Source of the DNA: Isoetes taiwanensis
Taxonomy: Eukaryota; Streptophyta; Lycopodiopsida; Isoetales; Isoetaceae
DNA length: 64,000 bases
NCBI GenBank assembly: GCA_021234155.1
Contig: JAJEKV010000066.1
Span: forward strand, 6,734,800 to 6,798,799
Direction: 5' to 3'
Numbering within the stretch: the stretch's first letter is position 1; the number at the start of each line of letters is the position of its first letter. Both the position numbers and the translations under genes were made by a program. Positions 11,416-22,219 of this stretch are shown here, piece by piece. The notes below the pieces were generated by a model, which did no database searches, had not been told where the DNA came from, and worked only from the letters and a program-made list of their open reading frames with translations.

Positions 11416-12054
11416 TGTTAAATTGAGCAATTTAGAGTCATCTCATATTGCATGCTCAATTAGATATTGATATGACTCTGATACTTGATGCACAACAGTT
11501 GACATGCATCAAGTTAAACATCTATGAAGACCTAATGAAAGTTGCCTTAAGGATCTACATGAAAAGATTCATAACCTTAAGGATCTACATGGAAGAATAA
11601 ACAACCTTAGAGGGAAGTTTAAACCTAAGGTTAAAGTTCCTTTTAAGATAAATTTTAATCGAGGATGTTAAGGCGAATAACATGGAGGCAATATTGACTC
11701 AAATAGAAAAAATTTGAAAATCTCCCGTGACCGACTCCTTGACCGACAAATTCACTGTATATATGAAGCTATAGGAAAAAGACTAAGTGAGATCGATTGA
11801 TTTGATCAAGGAGGAAGTATACAGAAAGCCGGATTATAGATCTGGGCTCGAGCTGTTCAATGTAAATATTAGTCAATTGTGCTACAGTAAAATAGTTAAT
11901 CCCATTGCTATAGTAACCATATAAAAGTTCATTGTGTCAATGAGTTGATTGTTTGGATAAAGAAAGTTGTTAAGACAAGTCTAGCTAGAAGTGCATTCGA
12001 TCTATGAATGATAAGTTCTATATGTGAAAGTACTTACATTGAAAAATTCTAATA
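11416..12054 (+). repeat. 5' LTR of the Ty1/copia element
   Basis: It starts TGTTAAATTG and ends TCTAATA, where an original TAACA-type end has probably mutated. It matches 16240-16867 almost throughout. Inside, ccttaaggatctacatg occurs twice (11545-11561, 11575-11591). It carries promoter and polyadenylation functions in the family; no TATA box is assigned with confidence. Confidence 0.9.
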
Positions 12055-12056
12055 TT

Positions 12057-12068
12057 TGGTATCAGAGC
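12057..12068 (+). other. Primer-binding site (initiator tRNA-Met)
   Basis: TGGTATCAGAGC begins two bases after the 5' LTR. It is the usual plant retrotransposon primer-binding site, complementary to the 3' end of initiator tRNA-Met, where minus-strand cDNA synthesis starts. Confidence 0.92.
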
Positions 12069-12084
12069 AGGAGAACTTGGAAGG

Positions 12085-13042
12085 ATGTCGAGCAGATTTG
12101 GTGCAAGCTTACTAAGCACTATTGAAGTGTACAAGGAAGGTGCTGGATTTCAAATCTGGAAGGACTCAGTCAAATACATTCTTGAAGTCGAAGATTTATA
12201 GTATCTAGTTGATCCAGAGATTGATAATGATGATCAAATTGTTGGAAGGACAAATGCTCTAAGAACAGTTTCTGAAAGGTCTGTAAATGCCTGGTTCAAA
12301 TGCAAGTTCAGGAGAGGTTAATTTAGATGCAGGTGGTGTAAGTTTGGTTGCTGCAAGAAGGTCAGTTCATGTCAAAGTTGAAGAAGCTCAAGGTGTAATA
12401 ATGTGCAAGGTGAGTCCCACTGTCAGATTAAAGCTTAGAAACATGTCTCCAAGACAAATGTGGATATTTTTGCTCAAACACTATGAGGAAAAATCTTCCT
12501 CCCAAATTGACTTGCTGGAGAAAGATCTGAGAAGTCTAAAGTTGCAAGAAGATGGTGACATAGCGGAATTCTTCAACAAATTTGATAACATTATTACAGA
12601 TCTGGCAGGAGCAAGGGTCAACATCTTAGAAAGGAGTCAAGTGTTGCAAATATCGAGATCTATTGGTGAGAATGAAAATTTATCATTATTTATTAGAAAT
12701 ATGAGTAAGAATAGAGAGGAGGCTGAAAATATCCTGAGAACAGAGTTTGAACAAAAGAAAATTATTAGAGAAGAAGAAACTAGTGAAGTATTGTTTGCTG
12801 GAAATAAGTCCAACGGTGAGAAAGGGAACTGCTTTTATTGTCATGAGCCAGGCCATTTTAAGAAGAATTGCCCCAAACTCAATACTGAGTTTACTTGCTA
12901 CCAATGTGGAGGGAAAGGACATGTTGCATCCAAATGCCCAACTCCAAAGGATTATGGCAGAGGTAGAGGGAGAGGCAGAGATGTTAGGGGTATGCTAATG
13001 ATAGGGGCAGATGTGACAGAAGATCTGCTGGGATTCACATAA
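12085..13042 (+). pseudogene. Ty1/copia gag, broken
   Basis: The first ATG after the primer-binding site (12085) starts MSSRFGASLLSTIEVYKEG, a typical copia gag start, but a TAG follows near 12200. The main open part (12287-13042, 251 codons) contains the gag core with WIFLLKHYEEKSSSQIDLL, then two CCHC zinc knuckles, CFYCHEPGHFKKNC and CYQCGGKGHVASKC, and a basic RGRGRGR tail. Gag forms the virus-like particle and its knuckles bind RNA. Two knuckles instead of the more common one is noteworthy. A frameshift links it to the protease region. Confidence 0.88.
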
Positions 13043-13099
13043 CTCAAGAACACAAGGAAGATGCAAAACAAGAGGTTGAAGATGAAAATGAGGTAAGCA

Positions 13100-13480
13100 T
13101 TGCTTTTTCTGTTCATGAAAAGAATGAGAAATCTAATGATGATGCTAATGATCTTATAGTTGATAGTGGAGCTGAGAGATCAGTAGTTGGATCTACTGAT
13201 CTAATCAAAAATCTCAGTACAACAACCATCAAAGATATTCAAGTAGGCAGTGGAGATCTGCTACAAATTCATGGAAAGGGCCTACTGTAATTGCTGGATT
13301 TGGAAGGCAAAATAGTTGATATATAAAATGTTCTATGTGTGCCAAGCATAGTTAAAAACTTGATTTCAGTAAGTCAATTGGTTGACTTAGGCTATAGGGT
13401 CAATTTTGACTCATATGGATGTAGAATTTTTCTCAACAATGAATTGAAGTTTTATGCAAATGAAAAAATCTAATAGTAAT
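13100..13480 (+). pseudogene. Ty1/copia protease, broken
   Basis: The translation around 13145-13180 reads LIVDSGAERSVVG, with the DSG(A) catalytic motif of the aspartic protease that cuts the gag-pol polyprotein. Downstream LCVPSIVKNLISVSQL (about 13335-13380) matches the conserved copia linker before the integrase zinc region. Stops near 13290 and 13325 interrupt it. Confidence 0.8.
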
Positions 13481-13509
13481 TTCATCAACTCTATAAACAT
13501 ATCTGAGGC

Positions 13510-14399
13510 AGAAATTATGGCACAATAGATTGGCTCATACTGATTATCGCAATCTGGAATACTTAGCTAAACAGGGATGGATTGAATGCAAGAATGTGCC
13601 AGGAGGAAAAATGATATGTAAAGGATGCATGCTTGGAAATATAAACAGGTTGCCCTTTTCAAAAACTAAACATCGAGCAAATGATGTACTTGAACTAATA
13701 CATATAGATTTGTATGGTCCACTAAATGTCAGAGGAAGAACAAATAAAAGGTATTTATTTCATAACATTCATAGATGATATAGTAGGAAGTGTAAATGCT
13801 ATTGTTTGCAAAGGAAATCTCAGGCCTTATTGGCATTCAAGCAATATATGGCAGAAGTGGAGAGGGAAACAGGCAAAAAGGTCAAATGTGTCAGGTCTGA
13901 CCGAGGAGGGGAATATTTGTCAGCAAAATTTAAATATTTTTGCATAGCTAATGGAATCAAAAGACAACTTACTTGCAGGTACACTCCACAGCAAAATGGT
14001 GTTGTTGAGAGGAAGAATAGGACTATCATGGATGCTGTGAGGTCTATGATCAAACAAAGTGGACTTCCAAACTACCTTTGGGAAGAAGCTCTCAAGACTG
14101 CAATAATGATCCATAACCGACTATCAACTTCAAGTTTAAAAGGTAATGTGCCCCTTCTAGTTTGGTCAAATTCAAATGCATGCTTAGATTTCAGTAGATT
14201 TAAAGCATATGGCTGTTTAGCCTATGTACATGTGCCAGCAGAGCTCAGACAAAAACTAGACAATAAAGCAGATGTTGGCTATTTAGTTGGCTACGATGAA
14301 AAATCAAAAGGGTATAGGCTGTTCATTCCTGAAACAAGAAAGATAGTGATTAGCAGAGACGTTATAGACAGATTTAAAATAACTGAGCAACCAAAGTAA
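13510..14399 (+). pseudogene. Ty1/copia integrase, broken
   Basis: The zinc-binding start LWHNRLAHTDYRNL with CKGCMLG lies at 13515-13650. The catalytic core follows in shifted frames: first aspartate in YFITFIDD (about 13765), second in VRSDRGGEYLS (about 13885), glutamate in NGVVERKNRTIMDA (about 14000). The core C-terminus includes LPNYLWEEALKTA and GYDEKSKGYRLF. All three catalytic acids are visible, but two frame changes between 13730 and 13806 break it. Confidence 0.9.
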
Positions 14400-14813
14400 A
14401 GTACTACAGAAGAAAAGAAAGCGAGATTTGATATTGATCTAGAATCAAATGATGAAAATACTGACAGGGATGCAGATATAGACAGACCTAATGAAAGTTC
14501 AGAACAAATTCAAAATGGAGATGATGATGAAACAATGGAAAAAGAACATGAAGAGGAAACTCCAATTATGAGAAGGAGAACACAAGCAGAAAGACTGATT
14601 GATGAAGCACAAATGGATGCTGAAATTTATGGTAGGACTGAACATGGAAAAAGCAAGAGACTTCAATACTATGATTAAATTATGACCATTTTAGAAGGCT
14701 CAGTAATTACAAAAACATTGGAAGAAGTGTTAGAATCAGGAGATAAAACCAAATGGTTAGCTGCTATAGAAGAAGAACTGAACCCATTCAAGTAAACAAA
14801 CACACATGATCTA

Positions 14814-15919
14814 GTGGACTATCCAAACCATCAAAATGTGATTGGAAGTAAATGGTTATTTAAAATTAAGGAGGATGCAGATGGCAAGAAAAAATTCAAG
14901 GCAAGATTAGTAGCCCAAGGATTCACTAAAAAAAGAGGTGTAGATTATGATGAGACTTATTCTCCAATTATGAAACTCACGAGCATAAGATTGCTGCTTA
15001 GTATGGCAAACACTTTAAATCTTGAGTTACATCATATGGATATGAAGACAACATTTTTGAATGCAAAGTTAGAAGAAAACATTTTTATGAGGCAAGCTCC
15101 TGGGTTTGAGGTTGGAAAAAATAAGGTTTGGAAATTTTATGGGCTTAAACAATCTCCAAGGATAATTTTTTGAAGGAGCAAAAGTTTGAAAAACTAGTGA
15201 ATGATGGAAACCTATACAAATATGGAACTCATGATAATTATTGTATTATTGCTCTCTATATTGATGATTGCATAATGGCATCCAACAATGTTAAATGTCT
15301 GACTGACTGCAAAAATATGCTTAAAGCTAGATTTCAAATGTTTGATTTGGGAGAGCTTAGAAGGTTTCCAGGCATTGAAGTTGAACGAGATAGGATAAAG
15401 AAAGTACTGAGATTGAAGCAAAGCATACACATAGAGAATATGTTGAAAAGATTTAGACTGGAAGATGCAAAACCAGTGAAGACTCCTGAAACACCTGGCC
15501 ACAGGCTAACTACAGATGACACCTTGACAGATGAAGAAAGAACAGAAATGGAACAAGTTCCTTACAGGGCATTGACTGGATGTCTATTATACTTGGCAAA
15601 CAACACACGACCTGATATTATTTATATTGTGAATGTGTTAAGTAGGAGGAACCATAATCTAAGCAAAGAGCATTGGTTAGCTGGTAAGAGAGTACTTAGG
15701 TACTTGAAAGGTACAAAACATTATGGAATTACTTTTGACTCAGTTGATTTAACCTTGCAAGCTTATAGTGATGTAGACTGGGGTGGAGATCTTAGTCAAA
15801 GGAAATCAACTTCAGGATATGTTATATTTTTAGGAGGAGGTGCAATTACTTGGAGATGCAAAAAACAGAGTGAATTGCAATGTCTTCTGCTGAAGCAGAA
15901 TATTCAACATCATCTTTAG
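14814..15919 (+). pseudogene. Ty1/copia reverse transcriptase and RNase H, broken
   Basis: Frame 14814-15173 gives NVIGSKWLFKIKEDADGK, FKARLVAQGF and YDETYSPIMKL, the copia RT start, and ends at GLKQSPR where a small deletion and stop occur. Frame 15170-15919 continues with ALYIDDCIMAS (the YxDD catalytic box, isoleucine variant), LGELRRFPGIEV, and RNase H (AYSDVDWGG, RKSTSGYVIFLGGGAITW). A further frameshift after 15890 separates the last RNase H motifs. A downstream remnant at 15966-16190 (IELNTHFIRD, INTAEQVVDIFTKAL) is the usual pol C-terminus. Confidence 0.92.
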
Positions 15920-16239
15920 CCTCTAAGGAGATAACCTGGTTGAGGAGACTTCTAAATGAACTAAATTGTTTACGGAGAGAGCCTACAAAAATTCTAACAG
16001 ACAGTCAAAGTGCATGGCTATTATAGTAAGAAATCTAGTTGATCATGAGAGGACCAAGCATATTGAACTTAACACTCATTTTATCAGGGATTTAGCTGCT
16101 AAAGGTTACATTCAGATGGAGTATATTAATACAGCTGAGCAGGTTGTAGACATATTTACAAAGGCCTTAGTGGAAAGGAAATTTATATAGTTCAGGAATA
16201 GTTTAAAAGTAACAGTAATATGAGATGCAGGAGGATCAA

Positions 16240-16867
16240 TGTTAAATTGAGCAATTTAGAGTCATCTCATGTTACATGCTCAATTAGATATTGATGTGAC
16301 TCTGATACTTGATGCACAACAGTTGACATGCATCAAGTTAAACATCTATGAAGACCTAATGAAAGTTGCCTTAAGGATCTACATGAAAAGGTTCATAACC
16401 TTAAGGATCTACATGGAAGAATAAACAATCTTAGAGGGAAGTCTAAACCTATGGTTAAAGTTCTTTTAAGATAAATTTTAATCGAAGAGGTTAAGGCGAA
16501 TAACATGGAGGCAATATTGACTCAAATAGAAAAACTTGAAAATCTCCCGTGACCGACTCCTTGACTGATGAATTCACTGTATATATGAAGCTATAGGTAA
16601 AAGACTAAGTGGGATCGATTGACTTGATCAAGAGGAAGTATACAGAAAGTTGGATTATAGATCTGGGCTCGAGCTGTTCAGTGTAAATATTAGTCAACTG
16701 TGCTACAGTACAATAGTCAATCCCATTGCTACAGTAACCATATAAAAGTTCATTGTGTCAATGAGTTCATTGTTTGGATAAAGAAAGTTGTTGAGACAAG
16801 TCTAGCTAGAAGTGCATTCGATCAATGAATTATAAGTTCTATATACTTACATTGAAAAATTCTAATA
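16240..16867 (+). repeat. 3' LTR of the Ty1/copia element
   Basis: It starts TGTTAAATTG and ends TCTAATA, pairing with 11416-12054. A modest purine-rich stretch (gatgcaggaggatcaa) directly before it is the probable polypurine tract for plus-strand priming. Confidence 0.9.
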
Positions 16868-16985
16868 AAACCAGGATGCTAGAGCCTGATTCTAGGTATG
16901 GCATGCTTAGAAGCAAACACACTATCCATAAAACAAACATTCACACCATTATCAATTTGTCCCAACATCCGAGTTCAATGATATA
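16868..16985 (-). pseudogene. Ty3 element 2 protease, first half
   Basis: The minus strand reads QIDNGVNVCFMDSVFASKH then AIPRIRL. Ty3 proteases have LIDSGA..CFIDS.FAK.H...P here; the serine of the DSG triad is N in this copy. The reading stops where the copia 3' LTR begins, and resumes on the far side at 11410. Confidence 0.65.
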
Positions 16986-16999
16986 GAGATCATAAATTC

Positions 17000-17880
17000 T
17001 TTACGATGTGGAAGGAGTATGAGAATAGTCACGGAGAGACTCCTATTACTTGGACAGGCTTCTTGAGTTTCTTGACTAATTTAGATGCTTAACAAGACAT
17101 CCATGAGCAGTATGGACTTCTCCACAATAGAGGCAAAGATTAGCCTTTCTCTGGTGCTACTTCTCAATAATAGACAAGTGTCTTCGAAGAACACGATCAT
17201 TCTGCATAGAGACAAGGCCATCTGATCTAGAAGACGTGAGCGGCGCGAAAACTTATGTGTCCACTGGTACATCAAGATTGAAAAACAAGTTGATTGTATC
17301 TTTCTTGCCTTCGCTCAAAAAGACGGTTATCACAACAAACTGCAAACTTGACAGCTTCTTCTAACATACCAGGACAATTACATAGTAGTAGCATCCTCAT
17401 GCAAGCTCCTTCGAAAACAATCTCGAAGAGCAGCATCATTGCAGGTAGTATCTATAGCAATTTGTCTAATACAGATGCATAGATAGAAGTTGGATGAGAA
17501 CCTTGCTTGAGATCACTAAGTCTTATAACTGTTGTGCATTGTTAGTCTATATCCCTAAAGCATGCCTCGAGCTAAACAATGAAAACAACAAAATTCTGCA
17601 ATGGTTGGGCTTCCCCCCTCTAGCAAAAAAGCAAACCAACTTAGAGCTAGCCCCGTGAGGAGAGAACCCACTAGCCCAACCTACTCCTGACCTGTGGGAT
17701 ATCTATGAGGGTAGGACTGAATCATAAGTCGAATCTAATTCAAAAAACCATGTAGCTTGGATTGAATACCATCAACTTTCTTCGATAATCTAATCTTAGA
17801 TCCCGATGGCATCAATCTAGAGCCAAAAGCAGATTTATGAGAAGCTACCCATTTCCTGAGTTCCTCATTATCTAATTGCA
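17000..17880 (-). pseudogene. Ty3 element 2 gag, broken
   Basis: Minus-strand translation near 17300-17380 gives EEAVKFAVCCDNRLFERRQER, close to the Ty3 gag signature ..IDNRLYERRQE... Near 17100-17150 it gives ANLCLYCGEVHTAHGCLV, a zinc knuckle of the form C-x2-C-x3-H-x4-C. Several stops and shifts separate the pieces. The position upstream (minus strand) of the protease halves fits one element. Confidence 0.7.
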
Positions 17881-17899
17881 ACTACTAGCATACTTGAAC

Positions 17900-18370
17900 A
17901 AGTTGCTAGACCTGTTATAACAAGGCTGAAATCTCCTCTGTAGAGATCAAAATAACAAATATGGACAAAGCAATAGTTAGGCTCAGAACAGACTAGAACT
18001 TGTAAGAGATTACAGTTAATGTTGCCATGAACTACATGAAAACAAGAGAAGATACAAGAAGTATGCAAGAAATACAAGGGAAATACGTTGAAATACTTGG
18101 TATGGCAGAGAAAATACAAGGACGAGCTAGAAGGCTCATGGCTGATGTTGAACCGGAATGGTTTAACAAGAATGAGATGCTTTTATATACATCTCGACCA
18201 ATGGTCAAGATCACACCATTCCAAAGGACGAAATTCCATCAAATGTTGTGCATCCATGTAGGTTCTAAAATGTTCCACAACTTCCTAGAAACATCTTTGA
18301 TAAATAAAATGTTCCAGAACCTTCTAGAAACACCTCTAAAAAATAAAATGTTCTATGAATAAAATATAAG
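17900..18370. repeat. AT-rich spacer with a short tandem repeat
   Basis: About 40-bp units with the core aaaatgttcca.aac.t.ctagaaaca occur at 18266-18304 and 18305-18345, with a partial third to 18362. The plus frame 18027-18362 is a by-product of these repeats. No gene recognised. Confidence 0.5.
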
Positions 18371-18384
18371 GGGATATCTCAAGA

Positions 18385-18475
18385 AGCCTTAGTAGCTCAC
18401 TTGCAAAAGGTGTGTGTCATAATGAGAAGGTTGCGAGTTCAAGCCCTACCTTGTGCAACTTGCATCCATGTCCTT
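18385..18475 (+). mobile_element. tRNA-derived SINE-like unit
   Basis: The sequence tagtagctcacttgcaaaagg resembles an RNA polymerase III A box (TRGCNNAGTGG type). About 30 bp on, ggttgcgagttcaagccc resembles a B box (GGTTCGANTCC type). The spacing and order are those of a tRNA-derived SINE head. It cannot fold as a complete tRNA, so I call a SINE remnant. No clear tail or duplication is seen. Confidence 0.45.
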
Positions 18476-18579
18476 ACCATCTTTGTACATAAAATAAAAA
18501 CACAATTAATATAAAAACACAATTAAAAACATAGACATATAAGACCATAAAAGAGTTCAAATCTCCCACTTTAATGTTT

Positions 18580-18965
18580 CAAGTGCCTGTTCATCCTCGA
18601 ACGCCAGACAGAACATAGTTCATACTCACTTTAGTGATTCTCGTGCCTATTCATCCTCGAATGCCAGAGCATATCATAACGATACATATTTCTACGCATG
18701 AGACCTCTTGCCCCCCTACTAAGGGCGGCTCTTGTTATAACAGATGGCCTATGGCCCCCAGCATCCATGCAAGTTAGGCATAAGTCTCCCGCATCAATGA
18801 TCCAGATGCTCGTTCATCCATGAACCCTAGAGCATATCATAACGATGCATATTGATATACATGAGAGCTCTTGTCCCCTACTACATGTAGCTCTTGTTAT
18901 GATTGTCTGGCTAACAGATGGCTTATGGCACCCAACACCCATGCAGGTCAACCACAAGTCTATGC
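18580..18965. repeat. Diverged direct repeats of about 155 bp
   Basis: About 18640-18792 and 18810-18963 share the order cgttcatcc..gaa, agagcatatcataacgat, catgagagctcttg, agctcttgttat, acagatggc.tatggc and ccatgcaag/g. A partial third copy lies at 18580-18625. Related phrases (catgagagctcctaccc) occur near 100. No gene. The origin is unknown; they may be decayed LTR pieces. Confidence 0.5.
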
Positions 18966-19815
18966 AACAGTTAATGCTAGTCATCGTGTCTGAGAGATGA
19001 CCCATGAGTGTTGAGACCTTGCCACATAACAGATCAACATTCAGCCGCTCCTCAATTTCCAAAATTTCTACATCAGATTCATGAGTAATAGGACGGAAAA
19101 AATTATAGATCTTGTTCAAAGGGTTAGATGTATCATCAACATGAGGACTCGTTGCACCATAGCCTGGTATAACCCTAGCTCTAATATGGTTTTCGGGCCT
19201 CTATATCTCCACCACATCACCTTGTTCAATGCTCCGATCCTCCACAAGGAACATATTTGCAAGCACAAACAATGAAAACCACACAAAACGAAAAATCAAT
19301 AGTGCTAAACCTCAACGACAATAGTAACCAAATATACCAAACACCAAAGTTGCACTAGAATGAATCCACAACAAGGCTTAGCATGAAGCAAAACATGCAT
19401 CTTGCAGATGTCAGAAAGGACAGCTGCATCGTGAAGCGTACAGCAGAAGGAATCCAAAAAAAAAAAAAAAATGTTTGTACAGGAATAAGCTCACATAGCA
19501 AGACCTAACTATTGTCACACTTCCCTAACCCAAGAATCGGCCTTAATCATCAAACCTCAAATAGAAAGCCAAGCAGTTGCCACAATTTTGCCATCTAATG
19601 CTGACTCCCAAGCATAAAATTCCTAAAGCAAGAGTAAATCTTAAAACTGGAATATTCGTGGTATTCACAATATTCTGCTCTAAAAATAAAATATGCCATG
19701 CTCCAAAAAGCTAGAAATGCCAAGAAAAGTAAGTTTTAAACAAATACGCATGCCCATCTTAGGGAAATTGAGCCCTGCCCAATTGTTTTCCAAACTAAAG
19801 ATTTAAGATAGAAAG
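18966..19815. other. No recognisable gene
   Basis: Short frames only (for example 19081-19275 plus). A poly(A) run lies at about 19453-19470. Nothing else is supported. Confidence 0.35.
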
Positions 19816-19990
19816 GTAGGTAGATAGGTAGATAGATAGATGGTTTTTTTACGTCTGGGGAACCCAAGCAGGTTATGGGATGAGTACTTAGCAGAGGGCA
19901 AAAGTCCAAATAAAGCCTGAGAGCTAAGCCCCATCACAAAACATAATTACGAATAAAAACAATAGATAGAATAAGAAGGCGATAAAGATA
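19816..19990 (-). mobile_element. LINE 3' end remnant with microsatellite tail
   Basis: A (gata/ggta) microsatellite (19816-19840) precedes ttttacgtctggggaacccaa, caggttatggga and a short block. Read on the minus strand this is a 3' end ...ataacctgcttgggttcc.. then a tetranucleotide tail. The same order, with gggttccgtggacatt, occurs at 20387-20530. The plus-strand LINE end at 60400-60460 has ggtctccgtggacatacattct, so the three appear to be ends of one LINE family. Confidence 0.45.
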
Positions 19991-20386
19991 GTCCAACCAA
20001 GGATTTCCAGGTTGCTGATCATAGAATAAGTGATGTGCCTCCCCTATAGACTGCCCACTTTTTCTGGAGCTTCACCTCCCACACCTTGCACAGCTTCTCT
20101 TATCATCTGGTTAACTATAATGGGGAAAGGTCCTCCAGGCATAATTACCCGGAACGGGACGGGAACTTGGACCTAAATTTTGGAACAGGAACAAATCGGA
20201 ACGGGAATGGCCAACATTTGAATTTTAAAATCTAAAAATAGTTTTGGCATTTCCTTTGCATAATGATCATTGTGGAACACTTAGAATTTAAAAATGATTC
20301 ATAGAGATCGCTTTGTAGATGGAAACATATTAAACCACTCCGTAGATGCTTCGTTTTTTATAGAACATAGTATTATATCTATAATT

Positions 20387-20530
20387 CTAACACAATAGAT
20401 AGGAAGGAAGGAAGAAACTTTTAATGTCCACGGAACCCAATCGGGTTATGGGACCACAAGTACAAAACGGGACCGAAGTCCCTAACCAGAACAAGGGCCG
20501 AAGCCCACAGAACAAAACATAATCACCATG
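20387..20530 (-). mobile_element. Second LINE 3' end remnant with microsatellite tail
   Basis: A tagataggaaggaaggaag tail precedes aacttttaatgtccacggaa and cccaatcgggttatggga on the plus strand. It parallels 19816-19990 and ends with the shared acaaaacataat block. Minus orientation. Only the 3' end is present. Confidence 0.45.
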
Positions 20531-20669
20531 GCCCAGATTAAAAACCACCTGGGAAAAAACTGTTGCCAGGATGATTACACATCCAAAAATCCATGCTATT
20601 GCAAGAAGCAACAAGCATACCTCCAACAGACAAGACTTCACCAAACGCCTCCGAACCATAACCTCTTCA

Positions 20670-20985
20670 CAACTGTGTGCTGGAAAACAGACGCCCCCAA
20701 CGCCAATCACCCAGACGCTCAGGGAAGGCGGCGCTCAGAAACCGCTCAAGGAAATCGCCCAGTGGAGGTGCCTCCTCACTAAAGCGCTCCACCGATCCAA
20801 GCATGCTCTCAGGCGCAAACGCTCAGGCACGCTCTCGCAGGCTCACAGGCGCCATCCATCACTACACCTCCCAGGCGCCATCCGTCACTACGCCCGGACA
20901 ACCCTGAAGGCGCTCAGGCAGGCGGCCGGGCCGGCGCTCAGGCAGGCGCTCAGGCGGAGGAAGGGCAAGGGAAGTTAAGCTTAAG
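20670..20985. repeat. GC-rich degenerate repeat (gcgctcaggc)
   Basis: The motif ggcgctcagg and variants recurs many times, and caggcgccatcc.tcactac occurs twice (near 20845 and 20872). It is sharply more GC-rich than its neighbours. Overlapping frames on the plus strand are arginine/alanine-rich by-products. It ends shortly before the Helitron 5' end. Confidence 0.55.
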
Positions 20986-21017
20986 CATTGAGGCCTTTGG
21001 CAAACTAAAAAAAAAAA

Positions 21018-21055
21018 GGAAAACTACCAAACTACCCCTATGAGTTTGTGTAATT
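21018..21055 (+). repeat. Repeat arm, inverted copy at 26084-26124
   Basis: ggaaaactaccaaactaccc followed by ctatgagtttgtgtaatta reappears in inverted orientation at 26084-26124 with only a few mismatches. The arm stops exactly at the putative Helitron 5' end (21057), suggesting that the Helitron inserted into a pre-existing repeat of this family. Confidence 0.7.
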
Positions 21056-21056
21056 A

Positions 21057-21090
21057 TCAAAACTAGTAATGGTGCCCGGCGTTGCCGGGC
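21057..21090 (+). other. Putative Helitron 5' terminus with hairpin
   Basis: TC at 21057-21058, then actagtaatggt, then GCCCGGC-gtt-GCCGGGC (21074-21090), a perfect 7-bp stem. Plant Helitrons commonly start with TC and carry such a GC palindrome within the first 40 bases. It is in the same orientation as Rep and the 3' end. Confidence 0.6.
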
Positions 21091-21558
21091 TTTAGCTATA
21101 ACGAATAGAATAGAATAGAATAGATTTTTTAATGTCCAACAATCCCTGGCTAAGTTATGTATAATTGGTACATGTCCAACAATCCCCAGCTAAGATGTGT
21201 ATGCTTGGCAGCAACATAGTAACCATGATGTTATGTTAGGATACTTCTATTGTGCCGAGGATGAAGTAGGATCCGAAACATGCTCCTTGCACTTGGCAAG
21301 CAGGATAGGAACATCCTATTCCTTCGCACTTGGCACAAAGCTCTTATAATGGTAGGATGCCTCATATAGTCATGGACAAAAATTAGCTCGCGATATCCAG
21401 TTGCTAGAATTTGAATCTTCAAGATGGTTCCTTAGTGATACAATTGTGTGTGTGTGTGTGTATGCTTTGTAGTTTTGAACTTTCAAGTTCCTGGAGATAT
21501 TGGGTCGAAGTTGCCAAAGTCGCTAGTTGAGTCGAGGTAATAATGAGTAACTATTCAT
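21091..21558 (+). other. Non-coding Helitron 5' region with simple repeats
   Basis: (aatag)n at about 21103-21124 and (tg)n at about 21445-21462. Between them, tgtccaacaatccc.agcta occurs twice (about 21139 and 21174). No gene. Confidence 0.5.
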
Positions 21559-21829
21559 GCAAATGAATAGTTACCGGTTATTGAAGAGTATTGTTGTAAA
21601 GCCTTATCCTTGGGTCAATTCAGTTTTTATGAAGATTAGAATCCACAATTATTATTCTATTCTATTCACTTTTGAATATTATTAAACAAAATGGTGCAAA
21701 TGAATAGTTACTGGTTATTGAAGAGTATTGTTGTAAAACCTTATCCTTGGGTCAATTCAGTTTTTATGAAGATTAGAATCCACAATTATTATTCTATTCT
21801 ATTCACTTTTGAATATTATTAAACAAAAT
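21559..21829 (+). repeat. Tandem duplication, 2 x about 134 bp
   Basis: gcaaatgaatagttaccgg at 21559 recurs at 21696 (actgg variant), and the two copies stay nearly identical to attattaaacaaaatg. Only a few bases differ, so the duplication is recent. No coding role is seen. Confidence 0.9.
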
Positions 21830-22102
21830 GTTGACGTTATTTGGCCATTAAGAAAGGCGAGATTGAGTTGCTCAGCTTTGGCAACAACGTTTTGCATTGG
21901 CAACAACGTTTTGCATTAGGGTGGACGATATGGTGCATTCACATAATTGTGCAATATTCTTTTGTAGTTGTGTGTAACAACTATACAATGTTGAACAAAC
22001 AACTATGTGTATGGTGATGTTTATAAACAGCATGTTGAAAAATGTCCCATATAGTGTTTATTCTAGTGGTACTTTTTGCAAGATGGAAATTACGTAGGTA
22101 GG
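21830..22102. other. Non-coding sequence in the Helitron body
   Basis: A small direct repeat ggcaacaacgttttgcatt lies at about 21879-21916. No gene. Confidence 0.4.
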
Positions 22103-22219
22103 CTTTATATTATTTTGTGCTGCTCAAATCTACTACCATAAAGGTTATAGAGGTGAACAAACTTTATATTACTTTGTGCTGCTCAAATCTACTACCATAA
22201 AGGTTATAGAGGTGAACAA
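22103..22219 (+). repeat. Tandem duplication, 2 x about 59 bp
   Basis: ctttatattattttgtgctg through gaggtgaacaaa is followed at once by a near-identical copy starting at 22162. Confidence 0.85.

Larger units (their letters stand above)
11416..16867 (+). mobile_element. Complete but inactive Ty1/copia retrotransposon
   Basis: A 5.45-kb element with two LTRs (11416-12054, 16240-16867), a tRNA-Met-type primer-binding site, then gag, protease, integrase, RT and RNase H in that order on the plus strand. Integrase before RT is diagnostic of Ty1/copia. The coding region is broken by stops and frameshifts in every domain. The LTRs differ by scattered changes, many of them transitions (for example cattgc/gttac, gatatg/gatgtg). 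It inserted into the protease gene of the outer minus-strand Ty3 element. A 5-bp target-site duplication with one mismatch flanks it. Confidence 0.9.
5640..17900 (-). mobile_element. Degenerate Ty3/gypsy retrotransposon 2, split by nested insertions
   Basis: On the minus strand, gag (17.9-17.0 kb), protease (16.98-16.87 kb, continuing at 11.41-11.16 kb), RT (7.3-6.8 kb), RNase H (6.75-6.55 kb) and integrase (5.96-5.66 kb) occur in exact Ty3 order and one orientation. I therefore infer one element later opened by other insertions. The Ty1/copia element at 11416-16867 interrupts the protease: residues on either side of it join into a typical Ty3 protease layout. A second block (about 7831-11232) separates protease from RT. 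Stops and frameshifts occur in every domain, so it is dead. LTRs not identified. Confidence 0.7.

Noticed and set aside
18385-18475. A tRNA gene
   Set aside because: A-box and B-box-like motifs are present but no cloverleaf can be formed; kept as SINE-like.
20528-20978. Three overlapping plus-strand frames up to 135 codons
   Set aside because: Driven by the GC-rich gcgctcaggc repeat; arginine/alanine-rich by-products without a domain.
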